Assembly: GCA_921293015.1 (NCBI GenBank) | Contig: OV121091.1 | Coordinates: 15,720,701 to 15,784,700 of the forward strand | Origin: Phorcus lineatus | Lineage: Eukaryota > Mollusca > Gastropoda > Trochida > Trochidae | Length of the DNA stretch: 64,000 bases | Direction of reading: 5' to 3' | In this document: piece by piece, positions 36,146-46,950 of the stretch | How the letters are laid out: the number at the start of each line of letters is the position of its first letter | Numbering within the stretch: the stretch's first letter is position 1 | Program-made: the position numbers and the translations under genes | The notes under the pieces: generated by a model | Database searches by the model: none | The model's input: only the letters and a program-made list of their open reading frames with translations | Told to the model about the DNA's origin: nothing

Positions 36146-37985
36146 TTCTGTAGTAGAAGAAAGCAAAAAACGCACACAAGCAACTAGTACTTACTAACCT
36201 ATCATTGAGTGTCAGTGTCCGACCTATTTTACCTCATTTGGTTATATATGGAAACGCTGGTTCACAACTTGCTTTATTAGAATGCAGTTTGAATAAGTTG
36301 ACACATTATAGTTTCAAGGACTATTGATTAATATGCCTCAGGGACGAAAAAACTCACGTTATGTTATGAATATAGAGCTAAATAGATCAGTCCAACCGTA
36401 CAAATGACAGAACATATTAAATTGTCTGTGAGAGCTTATGTTAAGCACCTTTGTAACATTGGGGACATTTTGTTTTACTTTACACTGAATAGGATTATGT
36501 TATAAAAAGGAGGATTTTCATCGAGGTAACATAGTACAGTTATGGGATAAAGCAATGTTATCAGTTTGAAAATAATTGATGATCCTCGACAATGTTTGTT
36601 TTTACAAAGCAACCCGTTATTGTTTTCTAAGCATAATAATTGTTGACGTAAGCTGACTTTCTTAAAGTAAACCTATAATATCAGCTTGATAGTTATTTTC
36701 TGTTGTCGACAGCGTAAGCTTAACTCATATCATGTGAAGTCTTTGTTTATGCAATAAGCTTGTATCTATAAATACTTCTCCTAATAGATGCTAAATTAAA
36801 CATGTTTGAACAAGGTCATCCTTTTGAATAAAAGGGTTTGTTACATCTTTAAATGAAAAACATAAATCATAAATAGAAATTTATTAACTACAGCTTTTCA
36901 GCCTAATGTGTTTACCTATCGTCGGGACTAAAGAGGATATTTCAATGAAAAATATTTTTTTCTTTCAGATGTTTTTCCTAAGTTCCTAAGTTGACATTTG
37001 ATCATGTAATTGAAGCCATGAATAACAAACAGGAACACAAATATATTTTTGTAAAGATACCAGGATGAAATAGGTGCGTATTAATACATGTAAAGAGTCT
37101 GAAAGCAACACAGATAAGAAATGTCACTACAACCTTATTATTCGATCAATGTCTCTAAATTGGAATTGTAATTACTAGCAAGCTATATCTTTTATATTAA
37201 GGGGAATAACACTGTGTTCAAATGAATTCGTTCAAAAGGACGAAGAGATTGCCTTGCTTCGAACGAATGTAAACTGCAAAATACGAAATAAAAGCCTAAT
37301 TAATTAAGTTAATAGTTTTATAGTTCTAGTGTTTTGATTTTAAATACAATGTTATTTATCTTTGTTGTTATTCAAACTTTCAAGAGGTACTTCTTAATTT
37401 GACCTAAAGAGAATGTATAAGAATATGATTAAAAACAAAGAAAACAAAACAAGGATGGAGAAAATCGCCCTTTGAAGTGTATGGGCACATCTTTCTCTGG
37501 AGAATGAAATAGGAAATTTTGGAATGAATGATTATTCATATAACCATGCACAAGTAGTCCATGTTAGATGCATATGCTTAGTACTCTCAGAATGAATGTC
37601 ACGATGTTTCCTTACTTCATGTTAAAAAGGTTAAAGATGTATTCGTCATGATTAAAAAAATATACTGATTTTATGTAATAGTGAGTTTGGAAGTCCGTTA
37701 AGCCTGGGGTCATCCATATGCTATTATAGTATAATGGAAGCTGGCAGGAAGTTATACATCAACAATACTAGACGGATGTTTTATTTCGGTTCATCTAGTA
37801 GACAAAGAAAATAAGTATGGCGCCTATATATGTTTATGATATTTCAAGAAATAATTGACAAGAGGAAGATTATTTGTCCGAATGTGTTTTACGTACCAAG
37901 AATACATAATCAAAATTACTTTTTACTTTTATGATGTTTGCCTTTTTATTGACCATGAAAATATTTTCACAAACTAAGTATTTTT
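36146..37985. other. AT-rich intergenic DNA
   Basis: Nothing recognised. Confidence 0.5.
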
Positions 37986-37989
37986 TGTG

Positions 37990-38335
37990 TTGAAATTGAG
38001 GGAGTATAAATGTCGATTCCCAGATTGTGAAGAGCTCACGGCTAGCCTTCATGTCAAACTGAGGGGGTATAGGGGTCGATTTCCAGATTGTGAAGAGGAT
38101 TGCGCTTGCCTTTTTGCTCTAATTAGCAAGTGCAAGGGTCGATTCCTATATTGTGAATGGCTCAGAGGTCGCCTTTATGTCAAACTGACGGAGTAAAGGG
38201 GTCGATTCCTTGACCAGGAAGGACTCTCAGCTCGGTTTTATATCAAACTGAGGGGGTAAAAGGGTTTCTACCTCCTCAGTTGACACAAATGCGACCTGTA
38301 AGCCCTTCACAATCTAGGAATCGACCCTTACTCTT
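37990..38335. repeat. Tandem repeat (about 75 bp) with an inverted last unit
   Basis: Forward units share GTCAAACTGAGGGGGTA, GGGTCGATT and AGATTGTGAA (for example around 38000, 38075, 38130 and 38200). A unit in reverse orientation follows at 38270-38335 (CTTCACAATCTAGGAATCGACCC), and another reverse unit lies at 39668-39702 beyond the LINE. The open frame 37987-38196 is only the translation of these units. Confidence 0.8.
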
Positions 38336-38337
38336 GC

Positions 38338-39650
38338 TTGATCTTTAGCATTTTACAAGATATATATTCAAAGGCAAAATCTGCGATAAAGATTAGCAAT
38401 TCATCTATCACTGACTTTTTCGACACGGTGAGTGGAGTGAAACAAGGCTGTCATTTAAGTCCGATGCTGTGTTCCCTATACATTGTTGAATTGGAACAAA
38501 TGATACAAGATTCCGAACTGAGAGGAATATTTAAAGGATTAGAAAAGTGGAAATACGGTGAAGTCGATATTAAGATCTCTACTTACTACAATTATCTAGG
38601 CCTGATTTTTTCATTTAAATTATCATGGAGTAAAGCAATTGATGTATTAACATCCAAGGCAAGCAAGGCGTTGTTCTCTATCAAATCACTCCAAGTGTAA
38701 TTGAAAAACATATCACCAAATATTCTTTTCAAGATTTTCAAGCCAATTTTTTTATATGGATCCGAAATCTGGGGATATAAACGAAAATATATCAATGAAA
38801 AATTCCATTCTTCCTTCTGTAAATTAATTCTCTCAACTGATCACGTTGCAGCTCTAGGGGATTGTGGACGCTATGGACTACACATCGAATACCATACGAG
38901 ATGTATCAAATTCTGGTGTAAAACATTGCGTCAAACCGATACCCGAAACAGGTTTATACAATGAGGTTTAACCTGGATTTAAGTAACCAACGAACATGGG
39001 CAAGTCATGTAAGGAAACTTCTGTTTCAGTACGGCTTTGGTTTTGTTTTTGTTTACATCACAATATGTCGGAGATATTCTCAAACTTCATTGATTCATTT
39101 AAACAACGGATCAAAGATTGTTTTCAACAAGAGTGGACAGAAGCGTTATCAACGTCAAGAAAAATGACATTTTATAAAGATTTTAAATTCGTCTTGAGAA
39201 CACAGAGATTTATTTATCAACTGTCAAAAATAAAGAATTAAGAAGATTATTATTCCTACTACGGTCATCAGAACTACCATTAAGAATTAACACAGGAAGG
39301 TGGGAAGGATTACTTCATGAAGAGAGGATCTGTCAAGTATGTGAACTGCAGTCAGTTGAAGATGAATTGCATTTCTTGCTTATATGTCCCTTATACAAAA
39401 CCCTCAGGTTAAAATATCTCCCACCCTGTTATCACACAAATGTAACTGTACAGAAATATATAAATTTACTTAGTTCATATTCACCCTTTATTCTGCAGAA
39501 TTGTGCCCTGTTGATTAAGGAAGCTCTTTTAAAGAGAAAAATAAACTTGAAATTTAATTCTTAAAGTCAATCTTGACTTGTCACGGTGAAATTTGTAATG
39601 TACATGGGCTAATGGCCTTTCTATTGAATAAACATGATTGATTGATTGAA
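38338..39650 (+). pseudogene. Decayed APE-type LINE copy 1, C-terminal part
   Basis: Recognisable in order: GVKQGCHLSPML (reverse-transcriptase motif, about residues 33-44 of the frame at 38338), YYNYLGLIFSFKLSWSKAI, then in other frames FLYGSEIWGY and a C-terminal zinc-finger-like region CQVCELQSVEDELHFLLIC (39337-39393). The segment that should carry the catalytic FADD is missing: the text jumps from LRGIFKG to KWKYGEVDI. Several stops and frameshifts follow. The 3' end has AATAAACATGATTGATTGATTGA. It is flanked on both sides by the inverted units of the tandem repeat. Confidence 0.85.
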
Positions 39651-39654
39651 TAGA

Positions 39655-39725
39655 AAATAAAGACAAGCGCAAACCCTTTTACAATCTGGGAATCGACCCC
39701 TATACTTTCAGCTCCTAACAGGACA
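39655..39725 (-). repeat. Reverse unit of the 38 kb tandem repeat
   Basis: ACAATCTGGGAATCGACCCC is close to the reverse complement of the forward units at 38.0-38.2 kb. It shows that the LINE lies within or beside the repeat block. Confidence 0.7.
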
Positions 39726-40535
39726 CACACTTCGAGTCATTCTTTGATGCTTTTGTCAAAGCTTTCCCGTGGCTGATCAGGCGATTATCCTCAACCGGGT
39801 TATAAAAGGTGTCTTAGAAGTCGAATAAAGTGTTTACTTTCTAAATTCTGGCTCTTTTGATTCGTATAAATGAAACAAATACAGCTCAAAATTTGCAATA
39901 ATCAAAATCATGCGTTACACCTCCTCTTTAAATTTTTGTGTCAAGTCTTAGGCTGATTATAATAAAAGCATATTTGGAAGGAAGCCCTGGCATTGTTTAT
40001 GAGAATAGACCTCTTCCATGTGCTTAAAGCATATTTAAAATCTTTGGTCCTTTGCTAATTACAAACACCAAACTGTGAAAATTTTTTAAAATTAAAGTCA
40101 GGAATAAAAACTTGCAGTATGATGCAACGAAAATGTTTACATATGGTGAAAACCATTTGTAATATGTTTTTACATAATGTTATATAAGCTAATGATATTT
40201 TAGAACGTTTTCTATTCCATATGTCTAGAAAGAGACAACACATTAGTCACGTAATCTATGTGTATGATCTGTGTATCACGTTCTATCAAAAGTAGATAAA
40301 AGGGAATATTTTGGTATATCCAGGGCATAGTTTTTGTAAATAGTTGAGATATTACATCGTAAACTAAAATATGCCTTCATCAGACCATACATGTATGTAA
40401 GAAAGGGCTCTCTTTGAAAGGTAGTACTTACTAATTACCTATATGTGAACAATTCATTATTATAAACATTGAATGATGTTTAGGCTTCATAACATATCAC
40501 TGCCGAGATAAACCAATACATTTGAATTTTTCCAC
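39726..40535. other. Spacer between LINE copies
   Basis: AT-rich, nothing recognised. Confidence 0.5.
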
Positions 40536-40647
40536 TTCTATGAATGAATGAATGAATGAATGTTTATTTGTAATCACGGCCACATGGCCTAAAGTACAAT
40601 AATCATGTATACATAAGGTCACTGCGCATGGACATTGAAATGATTGC

Positions 40648-41221
40648 TTACATAGGTAAATTACGTTGAAGATAAATTGCAAGATTTTTTAAGCATTCAA
40701 TATTCTGTGAAGACATTACAAAATTAAATTTTTCTCGCGTTGGATAGGTATGAAAATAGCTTGGTAACAACATTTTTCTACTTTCATTATAATATGGACA
40801 GACTAACAAAAAGTGAAATTCGTCTTGAATAACGTCATAATTACATTTTGTACACTTCAATAAATCAATATTTACATTTGTATCGTATCGATTGTTGTAT
40901 ATTAAGTTCATGGCTCATACATCTAAATTTACACAGAGTTCGAAGTAAGTCTCTATCTGAAATAAGCCGTAAGATGTAAAGTTCTGGTTCCAGAATACTC
41001 TTGTAAGAGCAACAGTTATGCAAGTATGATGATGAACATAAGTTACTATGCCATATTTGATACTGAATATCTTTACATCGTTGTTTAAAACATTGCACAA
41101 AAAATGAGGTGTCGCCACAATCTTGGGAGATCCATATATATGAAAAACCAGTTTCCATTAACATAGTCCGAACATGTGACACCCAACTAATACCACCATG
41201 GTCGTCATATGATTTAAGCAT
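40648..41221 (-). pseudogene. LINE copy 2, C-terminal region with zinc-finger-like motif
   Basis: Two overlapping frames: 41221-40865 (SWVSHVRTMLMETGFSYIW, then a long helical-looking part) and 40911-40648 with CTKCNYDVIQDEFHFLLVC, a Cys-x2-Cys...His-x4-Cys pattern. The same pattern occurs in LINE copies 1 and 3. Between 41221 and 41513 the readable APILLYGSEIWGY segment is interrupted by frameshift and stops. Confidence 0.8.
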
Positions 41222-41512
41222 TCAATAGCAGGCCTTTGGATGGCGACTTGTTTTCATGTTAAGTAACCTGGTCCAATATTTTACACATCTTTGAAAATAA
41301 TTGATACAAAGTCTTGACCTTCCAACTTCACCGAGTATAGCTGTGACACAAATTTACTGACATTAAGATATTTCTTAAAAAAACAACTTTGTACTTTTTC
41401 TATCTTATCTCTTACAGAATAACCCCAAATTTCGGAACCATATAAAAGAATTGGCGCTATTTTTGTATCAAATATTTTGGTTATTACATTCAGTGGGATT
41501 TGAGGATATTTG

Positions 41513-42793
41513 TTAATAAGTTGAAAAATAGGGAAACAGGCCTAATGTTTCACACGCCTTCGACCACACAAGTCCCGATGAGAACAGTATGCCTAGATAT
41601 TTATAATATGATACAACATTGATCTTTTCTCTATCATATGTCCATTTTTCGTTTTTATTTAGATATCCCCCATTCCTAAATACGACAATGCATGATTTAT
41701 TCAAGTTCACCTGAAGACCCCATTTATCACAATAACTTTTTAACAAATCAAGCTTCTTCTGCAAACCTATAACAGTGTCATCCAATAATGTTACATCATC
41801 AGCAAACAAGATCAACTGAATATCGTCAGTTCCGTCTCTCACAAATATACCTCTTAATCCATAGGTCTTGAATGCTTCAAACAACTCATTGATAAAAAAG
41901 ATGAACAGCACAGGGCTAAGAATGCAACCCTGGCGAACACCAGCGGAGGTTGTAAATATTTCTGTTTTAAGATTACCAACTCTAACACATGCAGAAACTT
42001 GTTCATACATATACTTCAAAATACAAAACATCTTACCGTGAACACCCTTCGTTAATAAAAGGTACGATAATTTGTTTCGGTTCACTAGGTCTAATGCCTT
42101 CCTAAAATCTATGAATGCGGCATAAAATCTATGTTTCGGCTTCCGCAAATATTTCTGACATAAAGACTGCAGAATAAACATATTGTCTACAGTAGAGTAA
42201 TCACTGCGAAAACCTGTTTGTGATTCGTGTAGCACTTCATGAAGATCAAGCCATATTCGTATCCTGTGTTCTAAGATTGATGAAAATATTTTACCCATAG
42301 TGTTTAAAAGTGACATCCCTCGATAATTATTCGGATTTTTGAAATAATCATACCATGAAGTTGCAGTAATATTAGCCAGGTTTGTCTCATTTCTAAGTAA
42401 ACTCTTGATCTTAAACCAGAAACCTTTGCAATCCCCCTCTCGTGCTGCTTTACATATCTCATCTATATCTTTAAGACTACACTGCTTCTTCTTTTCGGTA
42501 CACGTGCCCCTAAATATTTTCTTGGACTCAAGATACTTAGCAAGATTTTCATCTGTGCGACATCTCCGAAAAGCATTCAAGTTATGATACTTTATGTTCT
42601 TTGTCTTAGTACATTCATAATCAAACCAGCATGGCTGGGTATAATGTTGCCGACCTTGCCCCATCTGCTTTACTTTCATATCGGCCCCTATGTAGTGCAT
42701 TAGCTCAACCAGTTTGTTAGTAGCGTCTGTCCGATCTGATATTTTACATACATGAAACAGGAAGATGGTCTGATTCAGTTCTCGTATGTACAA
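41513..42793 (-). pseudogene. LINE copy 2, reverse transcriptase with internal deletion
   Basis: 426 open codons. Seen: NPNNYRGMSLLNTMGKIFSS, SQTGFRSDYSTVDN, AFIDFRKALD (first catalytic Asp), AGVRQGCILSPVLF, LILFADDVTLLDD (catalytic Asp pair, 41795-41806), LNKSCIVVFRNGG and YYKYLGILFSSG. The palm residues are intact, but the stretch between SWYDYFK and NPNNYRG, where the family has tens of residues of fingers sequence, is absent without breaking the frame. The protein is therefore probably inactive. Its N-terminus continues the endonuclease in another frame. Confidence 0.9.
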
Positions 42794-43560
42794 TAAGATT
42801 AGAAATGTCGTTAAAACAATTTGTTGTTGCTAACACATAATCAACCAAACGGGTGCCATTTCTGCTGATACACGTGAATGCTCCATTTGTACCACTAGGT
42901 TTTCTTCCGTTTACGATATGAATACTCCAAGTTTTGCATATCTCTAACAAAGCTAAACCAAACCTATTAACAGATACATCTTGAGTGGCACTCGGCTCAT
43001 TAAAATCATACATACGTGCTGGGTAAAGGCATGTAATCTAATTCGGCTTCATTTTCTTGTATAAAGTCATCATTAGAACCTACACGTGCATTCAAATCTC
43101 CAAACAAAATAATATCAGTTTCATTTCCAAATTTTGATTTGATAGCCCCGATTTTTTACTCTAAATTTTCAATATCATTGGATTCAGTTTTGTCGTAAAG
43201 GTTGGATTTTTCAGGCAATATGTATAAAAACCCTATGACTATTTTCCTCTCACACATTGGGTTACAGGACATACGAAAGAATACACAATTCTTCCATGAA
43301 CCGAATATTCTCTCAATGCAAGAAAGTAGAGAAGATCTAACAAACACGGCAACTCCACCGGAAAACCGCTCTACACTATGCTTTCTCCTAGCTTCTGAAG
43401 CAAAAACCAACTGTCTTTCTGCATGGTTTCAACGAAACCAAAAATATGAAATTGTTCGCCAAATGTCATAAATCCCTTGTCATTCACTTTTGAATGAATT
43501 CCCTGAATGTTCCAGACACAGATGTTGAGGTCGATAAAGGACGTAGTCTTGTCATCTCCT
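42744..43560 (-). pseudogene. LINE copy 2, APE-type endonuclease, frameshifted
   Basis: Motifs in order on the minus strand: VWNIQGI (Trp at 43512-43514), FGFVET, then after a frameshift RFSGGVAVFVRS, FGDLNARVG (about 43078-43104), NGRKPSGTNGAFTCISRNG, LVDYVL and ESDHLPVS (about 42755). These are the standard AP-endonuclease motifs of LINE ORF2, including the Glu, Asp-x-Asn and Asp-His catalytic residues. Three reading frames are needed to follow it. Confidence 0.87.
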
Positions 43561-43738
43561 GGCGACGTCTGGCCACGGCCGTCCCCCTAGTATCCTGAAA
43601 ATGACGCCCCCTGGGGGCGTTCACCTCCGCTCGACCCGAGACCAGGAGGCGCCCCTCTGTGGGTCCCGGGGGAGCGGCGGTTCAGGGTACCATGGCGGGC
43701 GGTTGAACGTTCATTAGTGACTTTTCTTATTCCACTAT
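43561..43738 (-). other. GC-rich ORF1-ORF2 spacer of LINE copy 2
   Basis: About 180 bases, much richer in G and C than anything else in the window. It includes a perfect hairpin at 43604-43620 (ACGCCCCC, T, GGGGGCGT). It has an in-frame stop before the endonuclease frame and no clear ORF2 start codon. Confidence 0.75.
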
Positions 43739-44062
43739 CTATCTATATATTTCCCCTTCGATAACCAACTTATCATAGGAAAGATAGGCATTCTTGTCAT
43801 TCTTACGGGCTTCCACCATATGTGTGATTAAGTCAGACCTAATTTTCCTCACCCTCTCTGTGTAGTCATTAGTGACATATACAGTTTCATCATGTTTAAT
43901 TTTGTCTTTAGCATTTTCAAACACGCTCACCTTGTCTTTATATGACAGGAACTTCACGATGATTGGTCGCTGCTTCCCGCGGGTCCGTAAGCGATGTGCT
44001 CGTTCGATGCTGATATCATTGTAGTTTTCCATAGTCAGAACATTTTTCAAGAAGTCTTTCAC
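43739..44062 (-). pseudogene. LINE copy 2 ORF1, second part (RRM-like domain)
   Basis: Continues ORF1 in a different frame: ISIERAHRLRTRGKQRPIIV and KFLSYKDKVSVFENAK are typical of the RNA-binding RRM-like and C-terminal domains of L1-type ORF1 proteins (Transposase_22 family). It ends at 43739. The frame change from the first part lies in an A-rich run at about 44083-44088, consistent with loss of one base. Confidence 0.85.
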
Positions 44063-44601
44063 ACACCTCTCTGTATCTGCCCATTTTCTCCAACTACACC
44101 CTCAATTCCATGAATAAGCAGATTGTTCCGTCTACTTTGAGCCTCTTCTTTATCTACCATATTTTCAAGTTTCGAAAGTCTATCTCTAAGTTCTTCATTT
44201 TCTGTCCTTAACTTTGCGAACTCGTCTGAAAGATCTTTCCTCACATTATCAAATTTCTTATTTAGTCCACTTATATCTGCTCTGATCTGTCTCAGCATAT
44301 CCGACATACTGTCGTCGCAATTATCAGACTCTGCACAATCAGATACGATATCTTCACTGAATGTTAGTGTACTTTGCCTATTTGTTTCACTGCGTGCATC
44401 CCTGCTAGACGTCGGCCCCTTACCCCTCGGGCCGGGATTCAGTTCGATATCAGCACACAATTCTAATAGACGTGAAAGATATGGCACATACATGCAGACA
44501 CAGTCACTTCCACAAGTGTTACAATCTGACATTGACGTACACGATTTCAGTTCGTCAAACTGACGAGAGCGACGATCACTAGCAACATTAGGGTTACTCA
44601 C
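44059..44601 (-). pseudogene. LINE copy 2 ORF1, first part, with 2A ribosome-skipping motif and coiled coil
   Basis: 180 codons. A Cys-rich N-terminus (residues 21-36) is followed by a hydrophobic stretch and the 2A motif DIELNPGP at residues 51-58 (44428-44451). This matches the canonical D-(V/I)-E-x-N-P-G-P, where the ribosome skips the last Gly-Pro bond. Residues about 100-155 form a heptad-rich coiled coil as in L1-type ORF1 trimers. RRNNLLIHGI starts the RNA-binding domain before the frameshift. 2A motifs at the N-terminus of LINE ORF1 are known from several invertebrates. Confidence 0.88.
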
Positions 44602-45000
44602 ATGATGGATAATATTCAGGAAAAACTTTCAACTGTCTCATCACAAGATGACCAGAGATCTCCTAAGTTTTCACGTGTTGTAAAAGCTTTCGACTACGTG
44701 GCAATAAGCAACCTATCCGACCACGTCAGTTTATCAGCGAGTCTCCCATTTCGCACGTGAAATCGGTGACAGACAACTGATTGACAGCTATTGACAACCA
44801 TCAATTTCAGAACTTATGAAATGCAATATAAAATCTTCAAAATACGCTCGAATGTGGTTCATAGCTAAACCCTGCTTACTAGCGTGTATCTGATGGTATT
44901 CATTCAACAGTAGACAGTAATGAGGCAGATTTTAGAGCGAAAAAAACAAATTTTCTTCAGCTCGACGTGGACACGTCTTGTCACTCCGACGCATGCGCTG
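44602..45000 (-). promoter_or_regulatory. 5' UTR / promoter region of LINE copy 2
   Basis: About 400 bases between ORF1 and the tandem array. On the minus strand its start carries GCGCATGCG (44991-44999; NRF1-like), then several ACGTG/CACGT motifs (near 44960-44975, 44750 and 44670). The GC content is higher than in flanking DNA. Promoter function is inferred from position and motifs. Confidence 0.5.
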
Positions 45001-45002
45001 AA

Positions 45003-46385
45003 ATGTTCAGTAAATTGATTGATTTACAAAGCAGATATACATAATACACTTCTACCAATAATTGATGTTAATCAAAATGATTGCTACTCAATGCTGATTC
45101 ACGTAATATACTTGGGCTTTTAGGTGATGTTGAGCAAATTGATTGATTTACAAAGAATATTTACGTAACATATTTCTACGTATAAGTGATGTTAATCAAA
45201 ATGATTGCTACTCAATGCTGATTCACGTATTATACTTTGGCTTTTAATTGATGTTGAGTAAATTGATTGGTTTACAAAGCAGATTTAGGTAATAAACTTC
45301 CATCTATAATGGCTGTTAATCAAAATGATTGCCAATCAATGCTAATTCACGTAATATACTGGTGCTTTTGATTGATGTTGGGTAAATTTATTGGTTTACA
45401 AAGCAGATAAACGTAATACACTTCTACCTATAATTGATGTTAATCAAAATGATTGCTACTCAATGCTGATTCACGTATTATACTTGGGCTTTTAATTGAT
45501 GTTGAGTAAATTGATTGATTTACAAAGCAGCATAATTGATGTTGAGTAAATTGATTGATTTACAAAGCAGATATACGTAATACACTTCTACCAATAATTG
45601 ATGTTAATCAAAATGATTGCTACTCAATGCTGATTCACGTAATATACTTGGGCTTTTAATTGATGTTGAGCAAATTGATTGATTTACAAAGAATATTTAC
45701 GCAACATATTTATACGTATAAGTGATGTTAATCAAAATGATTGCTACTCAATGCTGGTTCACGTAATATACTTAGGCTCTTACTTGATATTGAGTAAATT
45801 GATTGATTTACAAAGCGGATAAACGTAATATACTTCTACCTATAATGGATGTTAATCAAAATGATTGCTACTCAATGCTGATTCACGTAATATACTTTGG
45901 TTTTTAATTGATGTTCAGTAAATTGATTGATTTACAAAGCAGATATACGTAATATACTTCCACCTATAATTGATGTTAATCAAAATGATTGCTACTCAAT
46001 GCTGATTCACGTAATATACTTGGGCTTTTAATTGATGTTGAGCAAATTGATTGATTTACAAAGAATATTTACGTAACATATTTCTACGTATGTAAGTGAT
46101 GTTAATCAAAATGATTGCTACTCAATGCTGATTCACGTATTATACTTTGGCACTTACTTGATATTGAGTAAATTGATTGATTTACAAAGCGGATATACGT
46201 AATATACTTCTACCTATAATGGATGTTAATCAAAATGATTGCTAATCAATGCTGATTCACGTAATATACTTGTGCTTTTGATTGATGTTGGGTAAATTGA
46301 TTGGTTTACAAAGCAGATTTAGGTAATAAACTTCCATCTATAATGCATGTCAATCAAAATGATTGCTACTCAATGCTGATCAATC
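45003..46385. repeat. 124-bp tandem array, eleven units with alternating types
   Basis: GTTAATCAAAATGATTGCT-type anchors lie at 45067, 45191, 45315, 45439, 45603, 45727, 45851, 45975, 46101, 46225 and 46349 (the last with one change). The spacing is 124, except one 164 (a 40-base internal duplication at 45531-45571) and one 126. Unit types differ in the segment after TTACAAAG: type A (CAGATATACG), B (GAATATTTACG with GAGCAAATTG before it), C (CAGATTTAGG), D (CGGATA). The order is A B C A A B D A B D C. It sits directly upstream of LINE copy 2. Confidence 0.95.
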
Positions 46386-46950
46386 TTCCTTCCCGTGGCT
46401 TTAAATTGCACAAGCTTTATCACTGCTGCCAGCCCGTCAAAATTCCTGTTTTGATTGCAGCGCCCTGTTCGGGGAAGAGTTGCAATTCTCACATGATTTC
46501 CCCTTTGCTTACCGCGATCGGAGCGGTTTGAACCACACGCACAGAAAAGTACGCGAAATGCAGAAAGGTCTATGTTAGCATTTGGTAAGGCGCAAGAATA
46601 GACCATAAATGGTTAGATGATCAATGCTATACTCGTTGCAAACATGCTTTAAAATACAAACAATTAAGACCAGGAATAAGAGAATCGTTTCTCTTTTATC
46701 CATTATTCAAACGAATGACTTAGCTAAAACTAATGTTGTAATTGAATGACCTATAATGTAGGTTATAGCTGCATGTTTTGGCTACATCAAATGATTTGTA
46801 ATTCAAAACAAAATTAGGAAATTTTCATCAAGTTGATAAACCTGTTTGCTTTTCATTCTTTATCATAATGTCGTTACTGGAGCTTTTGATAATTTTTCTC
46901 TTATCATCTTTTCAAATTCGACAACGTGTCATGTTAAAACTGACATCACT
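46386..46950. other. Unique spacer after the tandem array
   Basis: Includes a GC-richer 46400-46570 stretch with open frames on both strands but no domain. Nothing recognised. Confidence 0.45.

Larger units (their letters stand above)
40538..45000 (-). mobile_element. APE-type LINE copy 2, near full length, defective
   Basis: On the minus strand, in order: 5' UTR (about 45000-44602), ORF1 (44601-43739, one frameshift), GC-rich spacer, ORF2 endonuclease (about 43560-42744), reverse transcriptase (42793-41513), C-terminal region (41440-40648), then a 3' UTR with AATAAA and a (CATT)n tail at 40538-40560. Inactivated by frameshifts and an in-frame deletion in the reverse transcriptase. The clade is not settled (L1/Tx1-like ORF1, I/Nimb-like ORF2). 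It is the element behind most open frames here. Confidence 0.9.

Noticed and set aside
37987-38196. Frame with repeated GRFPDCEE-like peptide
   Set aside because: The peptide repeat follows from the 75-bp DNA repeat; no start or splice context and the array breaks frame soon after.
43202-43471. Plus-strand 89-codon frame
   Set aside because: Antisense of the LINE endonuclease.
45003-46385. Possible CRISPR array
   Set aside because: The whole 124-bp unit is repeated without unique spacers, and the context is an animal genome.
46301-46606. Overlapping frames at the end of the tandem array
   Set aside because: No domain on either strand; the plus-strand frame starts inside the array.
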